Shown: positions 24,921 through 32,136 of the stretch, piece by piece | Position numbering within the stretch: the first letter of the stretch is position 1 | Layout: each line of letters opens with the position of its first letter | Assembly: GCA_903882645.1 (NCBI GenBank) | Contig: CAIRXZ010000006.1 | Location: 1 to 40,348 of the forward strand | Length of the DNA stretch: 40,348 bases | Direction: 5' to 3' | DNA from: an uncultured Acidobacteriia bacterium | GTDB lineage: Bacteria > Acidobacteriota > Terriglobia > Bryobacterales > Bryobacteraceae | Made by a program: the position numbers and the translations under genes | Notes under the pieces: model-generated | Told to the model about the DNA's origin: nothing | Databases searched by the model: none | Seen by the model: only the letters and a program-made list of their open reading frames with translations

Positions 24921-25844
24921 ATGAGCGCCGCGGACCCGTCTCTGGCCGTCTCGCTCTGCGGGATTTCGCTCCGCAACCCCGTGCTGGCGGCTTCGGGCAC
25001 GTTCGCCTACGGACTCGAGTTCGAGAAACTGGCGGACCTGGACGCGCTGGGCGGGCTGGTGGTGAAGGGCCTGTCGCGCGAGCCGATGGGGGGCAATCCG
25101 CCGCCGCGCGTCTACGAAACCACCGGCGGCATGATCAATTCCGTCGGCCTGCAGAACATCGGCGTGAGGGAGTTCGTGAAGCGGAAGCTGCCGGGCCTCG
25201 CGAAGCTCCGGACCGCAGTCTTCGCGAACATCTTCGGCGCCCGGACGGAAGACTACGTGGAAGTGGCGCGCGTTCTCGAAGACCACGAAGGCCTGGCCGG
25301 CTACGAGCTGAACGTCTCGTGTCCCAATACGAGTCACGGCGGCATTTACTTTTCGAGCGATCCGGCGCTGCTGGCGGAAGTGGTGTCGGCGGTGAAACGC
25401 GTGGCGCGGCGGCCCACCATGGTTAAGCTTTCGCCGAACGTGAGCGCCATCGAGCCGCTGGCGCGCGCGGCCGAGGAGAGCGGCGCGGACGCCCTCTCGC
25501 TGGTGAACACGTTCATCGCGCTGGCCATCGACCCGCGCACCCGCCGGCCGCGGATCGGCGCGGGCTTGGGCGGCCTCTCGGGGCCGGCCATCAAGCCCAT
25601 CGCGCTGCGCTTGGTATACCAGGCCGCGCGGGCGGTGAAGATACCGGTGGTCGGGCTGGGAGGAATCGCGACGGGCGTGGACGCAGCGGAATTCCTGATC
25701 GCCGGCGCCGCCGCGGTGCAAGTCGGGACGGCCACGTTCTGGGACCCGCGCGCCCCCGTGAAGATTGCGGAGGAACTGGCGGCCTTTCTGAAGCGCGAGA
25801 AGATCTCCGGCGTGTCGCAGTTAGTGGGAACGCTGGAGATGTAA
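24921..25844 (+). CDS. pyrD: Dihydroorotate dehydrogenase, class 1B catalytic subunit
   Basis: A 307-residue FMN enzyme that oxidises dihydroorotate to orotate in pyrimidine synthesis. Landmarks are NPVLAASGTFAYG at 19-31, the substrate loop GGMINSVGLQNIG, ELNVSCPNTSHGG with the class 1 catalytic Cys134, and the phosphate-binding VVGLGGIATGVDAAEFLIAGAAAVQVGTA. Cys rather than Ser as base, and the lack of a membrane helix, place it in class 1; similarity to the B type would call for a PyrK partner, which is not in the window. GGGAG five bases before the ATG fixes the start. Confidence 0.95.
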   Translation: MSAADPSLAVSLCGISLRNPVLAASGTFAYGLEFEKLADLDALGGLVVKGLSREPMGGNPPPRVYETTGGMINSVGLQNIGVREFVKRKLPGLAKLRTAVFANIFGARTEDYVEVARVLEDHEGLAGYELNVSCPNTSHGGIYFSSDPALLAEVVSAVKRVARRPTMVKLSPNVSAIEPLARAAEESGADALSLVNTFIALAIDPRTRRPRIGAGLGGLSGPAIKPIALRLVYQAARAVKIPVVGLGGIATGVDAAEFLIAGAAAVQVGTATFWDPRAPVKIAEELAAFLKREKISGVSQLVGTLEM

Positions 25845-25860
25845 CGGCCGGTATCCCCGT

Positions 25861-26448
25861 CTACTTCTCTTCCGTGAGCGCCTCCACTTTTCGGCGCTCG
25901 TCTCTCAGGTATCGCACGCCTGCTACGTCATTGAGCCACCAGATCGCGGCGCTTGCCAGCGACACGCAGGCAACCATCAGCCCAAAGGCGGCCACGCTGC
26001 CGGTTCGCACCAGGATGGCGACAGCGCTGAACAGGAAACCGATCCAGAACGGGAAGACATACCAATACTTCGCGCTCTTCAGTAACCGGATCTGGCGGTC
26101 GAACCGCTCCAGAAGCGCCTGCTGGTAGGTAAGGAGAGTCTGATCGGGAGCAGGCTTACGCGACATCTTCACGTAGCGCCAAAGGTAATAGACAACCCAC
26201 ACGCCGCAAGCCGCGAGCCACAGGTGAGCGGCGCGTTCGAGCGGAGTTCGATCGCGAGATGCCAGCCAGAGAAAGACGGCGGCGACGACTGCGCCGGCCA
26301 CGGTCTCGCGCAGATCTCTGTAGCGGATCGTGCGGTTGAAAACGCGCGTCGTCCGCTCTAATCGACGCAACAACTCGGCTGCGTGGGCGCCTTCGCTGCC
26401 GGAATCGGAATTCCAGAGGCGGCGCAGTTCATCTGACGGCGGCATCAT
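25861..26448 (-). CDS. Four-helix membrane protein coupled to an ECF sigma factor
   Basis: A 195-residue inner-membrane protein with hydrophobic segments at about 48-64, 72-91, 128-147 and 151-171. The soluble N-terminus (about 1-47) is helical and could bind a sigma factor; the zinc-binding HxxxCxxC of ZAS-type anti-sigma factors is absent. Its ATG overlaps the sigma gene stop by four bases (ATGA), so it is translated with it, and an anti-sigma role is inferred from that alone. The C-terminal residues are charged and probably cytoplasmic. Confidence 0.75.
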   Translation of the reverse strand: MMPPSDELRRLWNSDSGSEGAHAAELLRRLERTTRVFNRTIRYRDLRETVAGAVVAAVFLWLASRDRTPLERAAHLWLAACGVWVVYYLWRYVKMSRKPAPDQTLLTYQQALLERFDRQIRLLKSAKYWYVFPFWIGFLFSAVAILVRTGSVAAFGLMVACVSLASAAIWWLNDVAGVRYLRDERRKVEALTEEK

Positions 26449-26987
26449 TTGCAGACCTCCTTCTTTCGCACAGCCTCAGCCAAGCGAGCGCGAATTCTAG
26501 TCAAACGGGTGGCGATGGCGCTTTGTGAAAGGCCGGACACATGCTCGATTTCCTCGTAGTTCAAGCCCTCCAGGTGCAGTACGACGACTTGCCGGTCAAT
26601 ACCGGGCAATTCTCGAATCGCCGCCAGCATGGCGTCGCGCTTTTCGCGAAGCAGGAGCGCCTCGTCGGGGTGTCCGGCCGCGGCGAAACACTCGACCGCT
26701 TCCGCGATCGGCAGCTCACTGCGTTCGCGACGGCGGCGCGAGTACAGGGCTGACGCGGCGATGTTATGGGCGATGCGGTACAGCCAAGTTCGCTCGCTCG
26801 AATCGCCACGAAAACGTGGAATAGCCTGGCACAAACCGAGGACGATTTCCTGGAACAGGTCCTCACGGCGGGCGCCATCCACCTCGTAGGAGTTCACCAG
26901 CCGCCATAGCGCCGGTTCGTATTGCTCCATGAGTCTGGCCAGAGATGTCTGGGGCCTTTCCACGCCGGCTTGCGTCTCCGATGGCAT
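26445..26987 (-). CDS. ECF-family RNA polymerase sigma factor
   Basis: A 180-residue sigma-70 factor with regions 2 and 4 only. Region 2 includes EDLFQEIVLGLCQAIPRFRGDSSERTWLYRIAHNIAASALYSRRRRE. Region 4 includes IRELPGIDRQVVVLHLEGLNYEEIEHVSGLSQSAIATRLTRIRARL. The ATG at 26987 is preceded by a poor ribosome site, and an internal ATG at MEQYEPAL is an alternative. A GGAACC sequence, like an ECF -35, lies about 20 bases before the ATG inside a small palindrome; if used, the shorter start would be required. It forms an operon with the overlapping membrane protein. Confidence 0.92.
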   Translation of the reverse strand: MPSETQAGVERPQTSLARLMEQYEPALWRLVNSYEVDGARREDLFQEIVLGLCQAIPRFRGDSSERTWLYRIAHNIAASALYSRRRRERSELPIAEAVECFAAAGHPDEALLLREKRDAMLAAIRELPGIDRQVVVLHLEGLNYEEIEHVSGLSQSAIATRLTRIRARLAEAVRKKEVCK

Positions 26988-27148
26988 TCTAATAAGGCAG
27001 TCTCGGTTCCGCTCCGAACCTTGCAGGGTTTCCTCAGAGAATCACCGCACCGCCAGGTTCGAAGAAGAACAAAGACCGCGCGCCGCACGCCCGCCGCGGC
27101 GATGCAGACGCGCCAGAATACCGGCAGATGGAGGCCTGAGCGGAACTG

Positions 27149-27349
27149 TTACTTCTGTTTCTCTTCCAGGATGGCCTTCAGGCCGGCGATCTCGCGCTTC
27201 AACTTGCGCTCGCGGGCGACCATCGTCAGGACGTAAACCGCCAGGATGACCCAGGCGGCGGCGAGACCGTAGCTGAGGAACTCGTACTGGTGCTGGAGGA
27301 TTTCCTCCTGGGTGGCGAGCTGCGCTAGAAATACGACTTGTCCGGGCAT
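27149..27349 (-). CDS. ccmD: CcmD family protein
   Basis: A 66-residue protein with one membrane helix (about 27-46) and a highly charged C-terminal helix (VARERKLKREIAGLKAILEEKQK), as in CcmD, which helps release haem-loaded CcmE from the CcmABC complex. AAGGAG six bases before the ATG is a strong ribosome site. It is the last gene of the ccm operon, 10 bases after ccmC. Confidence 0.82.
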   Translation of the reverse strand: MPGQVVFLAQLATQEEILQHQYEFLSYGLAAAWVILAVYVLTMVARERKLKREIAGLKAILEEKQK

Positions 27350-27359
27350 GGGATTCTCC

Positions 27360-28034
27360 TTATAGGGCGTGCGCCGTCCGGCGCAGCGAATCGATCTCGC
27401 GCTGCGCGTCTTCCTGGCGCAGCCGCACGGCGGCGATGACTATGCCGAGCATCAGCATGGCCGCCATGTTCCACAGGAAGTGGCGCGTCCAGTCGGGCGG
27501 AAAGCTGCCGCCCGACCAGAAGACCGGAGACGGATGCTGCGTGCGCCACCACTTGATCGAGAAGATCACGATGGGCACGTCGATGAAGGCGAAGATCGAG
27601 AACACGGCGGCGAAGGTGGCGCGCTGGGTCGGCTCCTCGATGGCCTTGCGCAGCATCAGGTAGCCGGCGTAGAGCAGCCAACACACCAGCGCCGAGGTAA
27701 GCCGGGCGTCCCAGGTCCACCAAATGCCCCAAATCTCGCGGCCCCAGATGGAGCCGGTGACCAGGTTGGCCGCCAGGAACGCCAGCCCAACTTCGGTGGA
27801 GGCCACGGCCATGGCGTCGAACCTGAAATTCCTAGTGACCAGGAAACCCGCGCTCGCAAGGAACGCCACGCAAGCCGCGGTCATTGCGGCGATCGCCACG
27901 GGGACGTGGAAGAAGATGATCTTGAACACGACCCCCTGCTGCGTTTCTTCGGGTAAACCGGCGATGGTGATGGTGTTCCACGCCAGGATGACCAGCGCCG
28001 CGGCGCCGAGTATGTAAAGGACCTTTTCGCGCAT
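27360..28034 (-). CDS. ccmC: Haem handling protein CcmC
   Basis: A 224-residue six-helix membrane protein that loads haem onto CcmE with CcmAB. The tryptophan-rich motif appears as WGIWWTWDARLTSALVCWLLYAGYL, with flanking histidines. The start was placed at the ATG at 28034, with GGAG six bases upstream, giving MREKVLYILGAAAL; the longer open frame reads back into the palindromic repeat 28060-28088 and is not credible. It is separated from ccmB by the transposase insertion, so its expression relies on read-through or a new promoter. Confidence 0.93.
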   Translation of the reverse strand: MREKVLYILGAAALVILAWNTITIAGLPEETQQGVVFKIIFFHVPVAIAAMTAACVAFLASAGFLVTRNFRFDAMAVASTEVGLAFLAANLVTGSIWGREIWGIWWTWDARLTSALVCWLLYAGYLMLRKAIEEPTQRATFAAVFSIFAFIDVPIVIFSIKWWRTQHPSPVFWSGGSFPPDWTRHFLWNMAAMLMLGIVIAAVRLRQEDAQREIDSLRRTAHAL

Positions 28035-28059
28035 TAGATTCTCCAAGATTACTAAAACC

Positions 28060-28134
28060 AAGAAGGCAGACCAGGAGGTCCGCCCCACCCAAGCACGCCG
28101 GTTCAGTGGGGCGGACCTCCTGGTCTGCCTTCTT
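28060..28134. repeat. Inverted pair of REP-like units (BIME-like)
   Basis: The arms 28060-28088 and 28106-28134 are perfect 29-base inverted copies separated by 17 bases. The pair can form one 29-bp stem, or two separate hairpins as each unit is itself self-complementary. The transposase stop codon lies in the spacer, and the right arm encodes its last nine residues. Confidence 0.9.
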
Positions 28135-28684
28135 CATTCAGTTTGCACCCACCATAGGCGCTCGACCAGGGCCAATCTTCAGGCCGCTCCGTCAATCCGG
28201 CCGCCACCGGATTGAATTCTATGTATTGCACTATCTTTCCAAATTCCTTCTGATCGCGCACCCAGCGATCGAACGACTCATCCTGCCAGAAGGGTTCGCC
28301 TGTCCGTCCCAGGATCTCATTCGGCCGCTTCGCCGAGAACGTCTTGATGCTTTTCGTGATTTTGGGAAGCGCGGCATTCGGCTCGATCAAGATGTGAAGG
28401 TGATTTGCCATCAGTACCCAGGCATGGAGGCTGTACAAACGCAGAGATTCCTGGCCAAACTGCAGGGTCTCAATGACGCATTGCGCAACGCGTTCGTCTT
28501 TGAGCCAGGATGGGCCGGTGGCGGCCTTCGCTAATTCGCGGTCTATGGCCACGAACGCCTTTCCGGCGGGCAATTCAACCGGCGGGCGCAACGAACGCGG
28601 CAGTGAGCCGTGCAGACGCCACGTGACGAAGATCGCGGCGTGCTCGGGATGCCAATGCGGCAGGCGCCGTTCGTAATAAGCCAT
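28103..28684 (-). CDS. REP-associated tyrosine transposase (RAYT, IS200-like HUH)
   Basis: A 193-residue single-domain Y1 HUH nuclease/transposase. HUH is seen as MANHLHIL (His95, His97), followed by the FWQDESFDRWVR box (about 132-143) and YIEFNPVAAGL with Tyr154 as candidate nucleophile. The N-terminal AIFVTWRLHGSLP is typical of the family. RAYTs process REP hairpins as single-stranded DNA. The ATG has no good ribosome site. The C-terminal tail EGRPGGPPH is encoded by the adjacent REP unit. All key residues are intact, so activity is plausible. Confidence 0.92.
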   Translation of the reverse strand: MAYYERRLPHWHPEHAAIFVTWRLHGSLPRSLRPPVELPAGKAFVAIDRELAKAATGPSWLKDERVAQCVIETLQFGQESLRLYSLHAWVLMANHLHILIEPNAALPKITKSIKTFSAKRPNEILGRTGEPFWQDESFDRWVRDQKEFGKIVQYIEFNPVAAGLTERPEDWPWSSAYGGCKLNEEGRPGGPPH

Positions 28685-28699
28685 AACAAATTCAAAACC

Positions 28700-28728
28700 A
28701 AGAAGGCAGACCAGGAGGTCCGCCCCAC
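28700..28728 (-). repeat. REP-like unit upstream of the RAYT gene
   Basis: An exact 29-base copy of the unit, oriented with its GTGG foot towards ccmB, 16 bases before the transposase start codon and 19 bases after the ccmB stop. The flanking bases AAAACC at its other end match those beside 28060-28088. Confidence 0.88.
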
Positions 28729-28747
28729 CAAGGCAGGCGCTCGCCTG

Positions 28748-29428
28748 TCACCCCACCAGCACCGTCTCCACCAGGAACAGCGACACCGCCGTATACACCA
28801 CGTCGAAGCCGATCAACATTCTCAGCCAGCGCGCCGTCTCAGGCCCGATGGCGTTCCCGACAATCAATTCCATGGTCAATCGCATGGCCGCCATCAGCGC
28901 CGGCGTCAGGATCGGATAGGTCAGCATCGGGAGCATCACTTCGCGCAGCCGGATGTTGACGGTCAAAGCGCTGAAGACGGTTCCGATCACCGTCAATCCC
29001 CACGTTCCCAACGCCAGAACCAGCATCAGCTCGCCGAACCGGCTGGTCCAGCGCACATTGTAGAAAACGCCGAAGACCGGCAAAGAGACCAGCTCCACCG
29101 CCAGGACCAGCACATAGTTCGCCAGCGCCTTTCCCAGGAACAACGCGGCGCCGGAGATGGGCGCGGCCACCAGGGCGTCCAGGCAGTCGTTGGGCAACTC
29201 GCGGGCGAAGCTGCGGTTCAGGACCAGCGCGCCGGCAAAGGCGAAGACGATCCACAGCAGCCCGCCGGAGATAGCCTTCGTCGTGTCGGCCTCGGGGTCG
29301 AAGGCAAAGCTGAACAGCACCAGAATGACCACGGCGAAACCCAGGGACGCGTTGATGGCCTCCTTGGTGCGCACCTCGGCGCGCAGGTCCTTCATCATCA
29401 CGACCAGCGCCGCTCGAAAGAAGCCCAT
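28748..29428 (-). CDS. ccmB: Haem exporter membrane subunit CcmB
   Basis: A 226-residue membrane protein with about six helices, partner of the ATPase CcmA. Family landmarks are VVMMKDLRAEVRTKEAINASLGFAVVILVLFSFAFDP, LNRSFARELPNDCLDALVAAPISGAALFLGKALANYV and the central P-rich LREVMLPMLTYPILTPALMAAM. The ATG at 29428 overlaps the ccmA stop (TGATG), which defines the start. The RAYT unit begins 19 bases after its stop. Confidence 0.93.
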   Translation of the reverse strand: MGFFRAALVVMMKDLRAEVRTKEAINASLGFAVVILVLFSFAFDPEADTTKAISGGLLWIVFAFAGALVLNRSFARELPNDCLDALVAAPISGAALFLGKALANYVLVLAVELVSLPVFGVFYNVRWTSRFGELMLVLALGTWGLTVIGTVFSALTVNIRLREVMLPMLTYPILTPALMAAMRLTMELIVGNAIGPETARWLRMLIGFDVVYTAVSLFLVETVLVG

Positions 29429-30126
29429 CAGCCCTCGCCGTAGCGCGCGTAAACCAGCCCGGGGTCGGCCGCCATTTCCGCCGTACACGGGCCGTGAAAC
29501 GCCACCTTGCCGCGGACCAGCAGCGCGACGTGCGAGGCAAGCTCGAGAGCTTCCCTCAACTGGTGGGTCGACATTACGATGGTCTTGCCGCGGGCCAGGG
29601 CATCGCGGAGCAGGTGTTGCAGCACCGCGATGGCGCGGTCGTCGAGCGCGGTGAACGGCTCGTCCAGCAGGAGCACCGAGGGGTCGTGCAGAAAGGCGCG
29701 GGCCACCGCCAGGCGCTGGCGCATGCCGCGCGAAAACTCCCGCACCAGTCCGTCCCGCACGCGCTCGAGGCCCGTGCGCTCCAGCCATTCCAGAGCGCGG
29801 GCGCGCGGATCGGGCAGGCCGTAAAGCCGGGCGTAGAGCAACAGGTTCTCCAGAGCGGAAAGCTCGTCGTAGACCGAGATGCCGTGGCCGATGAAACCGA
29901 TCCGGCGGCGCGTTTCGGTCGCGCGGGGCTCGTTGCCGAAAATCAGGATCTTGCCGCGGCCCGGCCGGGAAAAGCCCGCGATGGCGCGCAGCAGCGTGGT
30001 CTTGCCGGCGCCGTTTCGCCCGATGAGCGCAAGGCAGGCGCCGGCATCGGCCTGAAGGTGGATGTCGCGCAGAGCGGGAAAGTCCCCGTAGAACTTCCAG
30101 ACGCCCTCAACCGCGACGGCGCTCAT
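29428..30126 (-). CDS. ccmA: Cytochrome c maturation ATPase CcmA
   Basis: A 232-residue ABC ATPase that drives release of holo-CcmE from CcmC/CcmD. Walker A is GRNGAGKTT near residue 36, the signature is FSRGMRQR near 132, Walker B is SVLLLDEPFTALD, and the switch His is in MSTHQL. The start overlaps the end of the preceding gene by 20 bases. It is translationally linked to ccmB. Confidence 0.93.
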   Translation of the reverse strand: MSAVAVEGVWKFYGDFPALRDIHLQADAGACLALIGRNGAGKTTLLRAIAGFSRPGRGKILIFGNEPRATETRRRIGFIGHGISVYDELSALENLLLYARLYGLPDPRARALEWLERTGLERVRDGLVREFSRGMRQRLAVARAFLHDPSVLLLDEPFTALDDRAIAVLQHLLRDALARGKTIVMSTHQLREALELASHVALLVRGKVAFHGPCTAEMAADPGLVYARYGEG

Positions 30127-31234
30127 TCGTCTCCTTGGGCGATTCCGAAGCGCGGTAGAGGATCGCGAAGCCCAGCGCCAGGATTGCCAGCGCGAATCCC
30201 AGGATCAGTGGGGCTTGGCCGAAGACGCGCGGCATGATCTCCTCAACCTGCGGGGCGCCATCGGACGCGGCGGCCGAATCCTCGGAAGGGCTTTCCCGCG
30301 CCGCCGCGGGAGCGCCGGTCAGCGCGATCTTGTAGGCGGCCGCGGTGAGCACATAAATGTGGGTCCGCGTTCGCGGTTCCACGCCCTTGTCGCTCAGGTT
30401 ATCGCCTGTCAGCGTTACGCCGTCCGGGGCGATCAGGTAAGTGGTTTCGTCACGGCTGACTATCTTGCCCTGGTACGGCTCGCCTTCGGTATAGGGCACG
30501 GCGTAGCTGAGGTCGATGCGCGTCTCGCCCGGCCTAATCGGAAAATCCACGCCAAAGACATCCGGCGCGGGACTCTTCAGCAGCGCGGCGCGGATGGGCA
30601 TTCCTTCCGGAGCGGTGGCGTTGACCTCCGCCTTTCCTTTGGCGGCGGCAGGCAGGTAGAAGCGCAGCGTGCCGCTCGCCGGGTCGTTCCACGCCGTCTT
30701 GCCGTCGTTATCGAGAAGGAAGGTTTCGTTTACCGCCATCTCGCCGCCGGAAGGCTGAAACAGGATCATGTGCTTGGCGACCTTGGCGCCGCCCGGCCGC
30801 TTGGACGAGTTGAAAACCTCGAGCGTGATTTGGGTAGTGGGGGATCCCGGCGGGAGTGCGTGGTTATAAGCGACGCCGTCGAAAGTGGTGCGGATCAGAC
30901 TCTGACCTTCGGGGTTCCGATTGATGATGAAATCGCCCCGCGCATCCGACTTGACCTGTTCGACGAGCTCCAGGCCATTCGCGAGCTTGTAGAAACCGAC
31001 CGTGGCGCCGGCTTGAGGCTTGCCGGTGGCGCCGTTCACGACCGTGCCGCTGACGGCGGCCATGGCCGGAGCGCAACAGAAGAGCAAAAGCAGAACGGGC
31101 TTCCGTGGAGTGGGCCTCCGGCCTGCCATGCCCGCTTTCTTGCGGGCATCTGCCAGCCACTGAGAGGATGCCGCCACGAATGGCGGCATGGCAAGCCGGA
31201 GGCTCGCTCCACAAAGCCCAAGTCTCCGCGTCAT
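30107..31234 (-). CDS. Exported carboxypeptidase-regulatory-like protein in the ccm operon
   Basis: A 375-residue protein anchored by a C-terminal helix (about 335-360, PLILGFALAILALGFAILYRA). The mature part begins AAVSGTVVNGATGKPQAGATVGFYKL, a carboxypeptidase-regulatory-like beta domain, followed by further beta-rich segments. The ATG at 31234 overlaps the upstream stop by four bases (ATGA), which favours it. Residues about 6-46 are encoded by a palindromic element (31097-31219); leaving them out would join MTRRL to a normal hydrophobic signal (VLLLLFCCAPAMA). A later ATG (MAGRRPTPRKPV) could serve instead. Role in cytochrome c assembly unknown. Confidence 0.8.
   Translation of the reverse strand: MTRRLGLCGASLRLAMPPFVAASSQWLADARKKAGMAGRRPTPRKPVLLLLFCCAPAMAAVSGTVVNGATGKPQAGATVGFYKLANGLELVEQVKSDARGDFIINRNPEGQSLIRTTFDGVAYNHALPPGSPTTQITLEVFNSSKRPGGAKVAKHMILFQPSGGEMAVNETFLLDNDGKTAWNDPASGTLRFYLPAAAKGKAEVNATAPEGMPIRAALLKSPAPDVFGVDFPIRPGETRIDLSYAVPYTEGEPYQGKIVSRDETTYLIAPDGVTLTGDNLSDKGVEPRTRTHIYVLTAAAYKIALTGAPAAARESPSEDSAAASDGAPQVEEIMPRVFGQAPLILGFALAILALGFAILYRASESPKETNERRRG
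31097..31219. repeat. Palindromic element in frame within a signal-peptide region
   Basis: GTGGAGTGGGCCTCCGGC (from 31105) pairs imperfectly with GCCGGAGGCTCGCTCCAC (ending 31212), and GGGCTT/AAGCCC extend the ends to 31097 and 31219. Inside lie two hairpins, GCCCGC/GCGGGC (31130-31146) and GCCGCCA/TGGCGGC (about 31170-31187). The length is 123 bases (41 codons), or 108 bases (36 codons) for the core; both keep frame. It recalls the in-frame palindromic elements known in Rickettsia. Confidence 0.75.
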
Positions 31235-31659
31235 GCCTGCACCGCCTTCATGGGCTTGCCGCATTCCCCGCAGAACTTGAGGTCTTTGTCGAACCGGGCG
31301 CCGCACGAAGGGCATACGAAGCCGCTTTCTTTCGGCTCGGCCGGCTTCGGCGGGGCCGGCTCAAGTTGCGGAACGAAGCCATTTTCGCCGATTTGGGCTT
31401 TCATGCGGTCCGCCTCCGCCAGCACGCCGGCCAGTTCCTTTTGCAGGTCCTTCTTGGTGTTTTGATAGTCCTGGTCCGACAGCTTGCCCAGACGGTATTC
31501 GAATTGGAGGTCGCGCAGGTTCTCATAGATGGCGGCTTTTCGCTCGTCCAGACGCTCAAACGGCGAGACGGGTTCAGGCGCGGGCAGGTCCTTGGCCCGA
31601 ACGCCCAGGACGAAGGCGATCGCGGCGATCACGAGAATGCAGGCGATGACGATGATCAA
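31231..31659 (-). CDS. Membrane-anchored coiled-coil/zinc-ribbon protein in the ccm operon
   Basis: A 142-residue protein with an N-terminal membrane helix (IIVIACILVIAAIAFVLGV), a charged helical segment (about 35-90; ERLDERKAAIYENLRDLQFEYRLGKLSDQDYQ, as in 'SHOCT/CcmI-like' regions) and a C-terminal zinc ribbon (CPSCG...CGECG, near 114-134). The start is TTG at 31659 with a distant GGAG. Its place between ccmH and ccmA and the DLQFEYRLGKLSD helix suggest it stands in for CcmI, which is otherwise missing; this is inference. Confidence 0.8.
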   Translation of the reverse strand: MIIVIACILVIAAIAFVLGVRAKDLPAPEPVSPFERLDERKAAIYENLRDLQFEYRLGKLSDQDYQNTKKDLQKELAGVLAEADRMKAQIGENGFVPQLEPAPPKPAEPKESGFVCPSCGARFDKDLKFCGECGKPMKAVQA

Positions 31660-31668
31660 AGGCAGGCA

Positions 31669-32136
31669 CTACTCCAGTTTTGCGAGATCCTTTTCGATCT
31701 GGTCTTTATACTTAGCCAGATTCGGGTCGTCGATTTCCATGGCGCCGATTTCAGCCACGGGCGCGGGCTTCCGGTACTTCCGGATGAAAAGCCAGATTAC
31801 CACCAGACCCAGGCCCACGCCGGCGTAAGGAACAATCCAGCCGAACGCATTGGGCGGGGCCAGATAGATCCCTTGGCCGTAATCGCGGATGAAGGCCTGA
31901 ACGATCTGGTCGTCGCTCATGCCCACGGCCTGCATGCGCGCGATGCGCTCCTTGGCGGGCTTGGAAAAGCCGCACTCCAGCATGCTGCACGTGGCCACCG
32001 AATCCTTGCAGCCGCACTGGCACATCAGGCGCGCGCCCACCCGCCGCACATCCAGACTGGGCTTCTCCGACGCGGTTTGCGCCAGAACGGCCGCCGCGGC
32101 CAGCAGCAGCCACAGGCTATTTCTGAACCGTCGCAT
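31669..32136 (-). CDS. ccmH: CcmH/CycL-like apocytochrome c reductase with unusual cysteine cluster
   Basis: A 155-residue protein with a signal peptide, a periplasmic CcmH helical domain (ERIARMQAVGMSDDQIVQAFIRDYGQGIYLAPP) and a membrane helix (about 98-116). The usual active site LRCxxC is replaced by LMCQCGCKDSVATCSMLEC with Cys39, 41, 43, 50 and 55. CcmH keeps apocytochrome cysteines reduced and presents them for haem attachment. The cysteine-rich form may use a different thiol relay or bind metal. It overlaps the end of ccmF by 20 bases. Confidence 0.88.
   Translation of the reverse strand: MRRFRNSLWLLLAAAAVLAQTASEKPSLDVRRVGARLMCQCGCKDSVATCSMLECGFSKPAKERIARMQAVGMSDDQIVQAFIRDYGQGIYLAPPNAFGWIVPYAGVGLGLVVIWLFIRKYRKPAPVAEIGAMEIDDPNLAKYKDQIEKDLAKLE

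Larger units (their letters stand above)
28054..28728 (-). mobile_element. REPtron-like unit: RAYT transposase with flanking REP hairpins
   Basis: The unit comprises the transposase gene, an inverted pair of 29-bp units on its 3' side (28060-28134) and one unit on its 5' side (28700-28728). The outer 3' copy and the 5' copy lie in the same orientation and share 35 bases including a leading AAAACC. The unit occupies almost the whole gap between ccmB and ccmC, which normally adjoin. Another copy of the repeat is at 181-209. This matches the known association of RAYT genes with REP sequences. Confidence 0.8.

Noticed and set aside
26922-27249. Plus frames of about 105 codons between the sigma and ccmD genes
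   Set aside because: Arg-rich, no ribosome site, overlapping the sigma factor antisense; the 160-base gap shows nothing else clear.
28543-28731. Small minus frame MVGRTSWSAFLVL upstream of the transposase
   Set aside because: Its first residues are just the REP unit read through; the same peptide arises at other copies.
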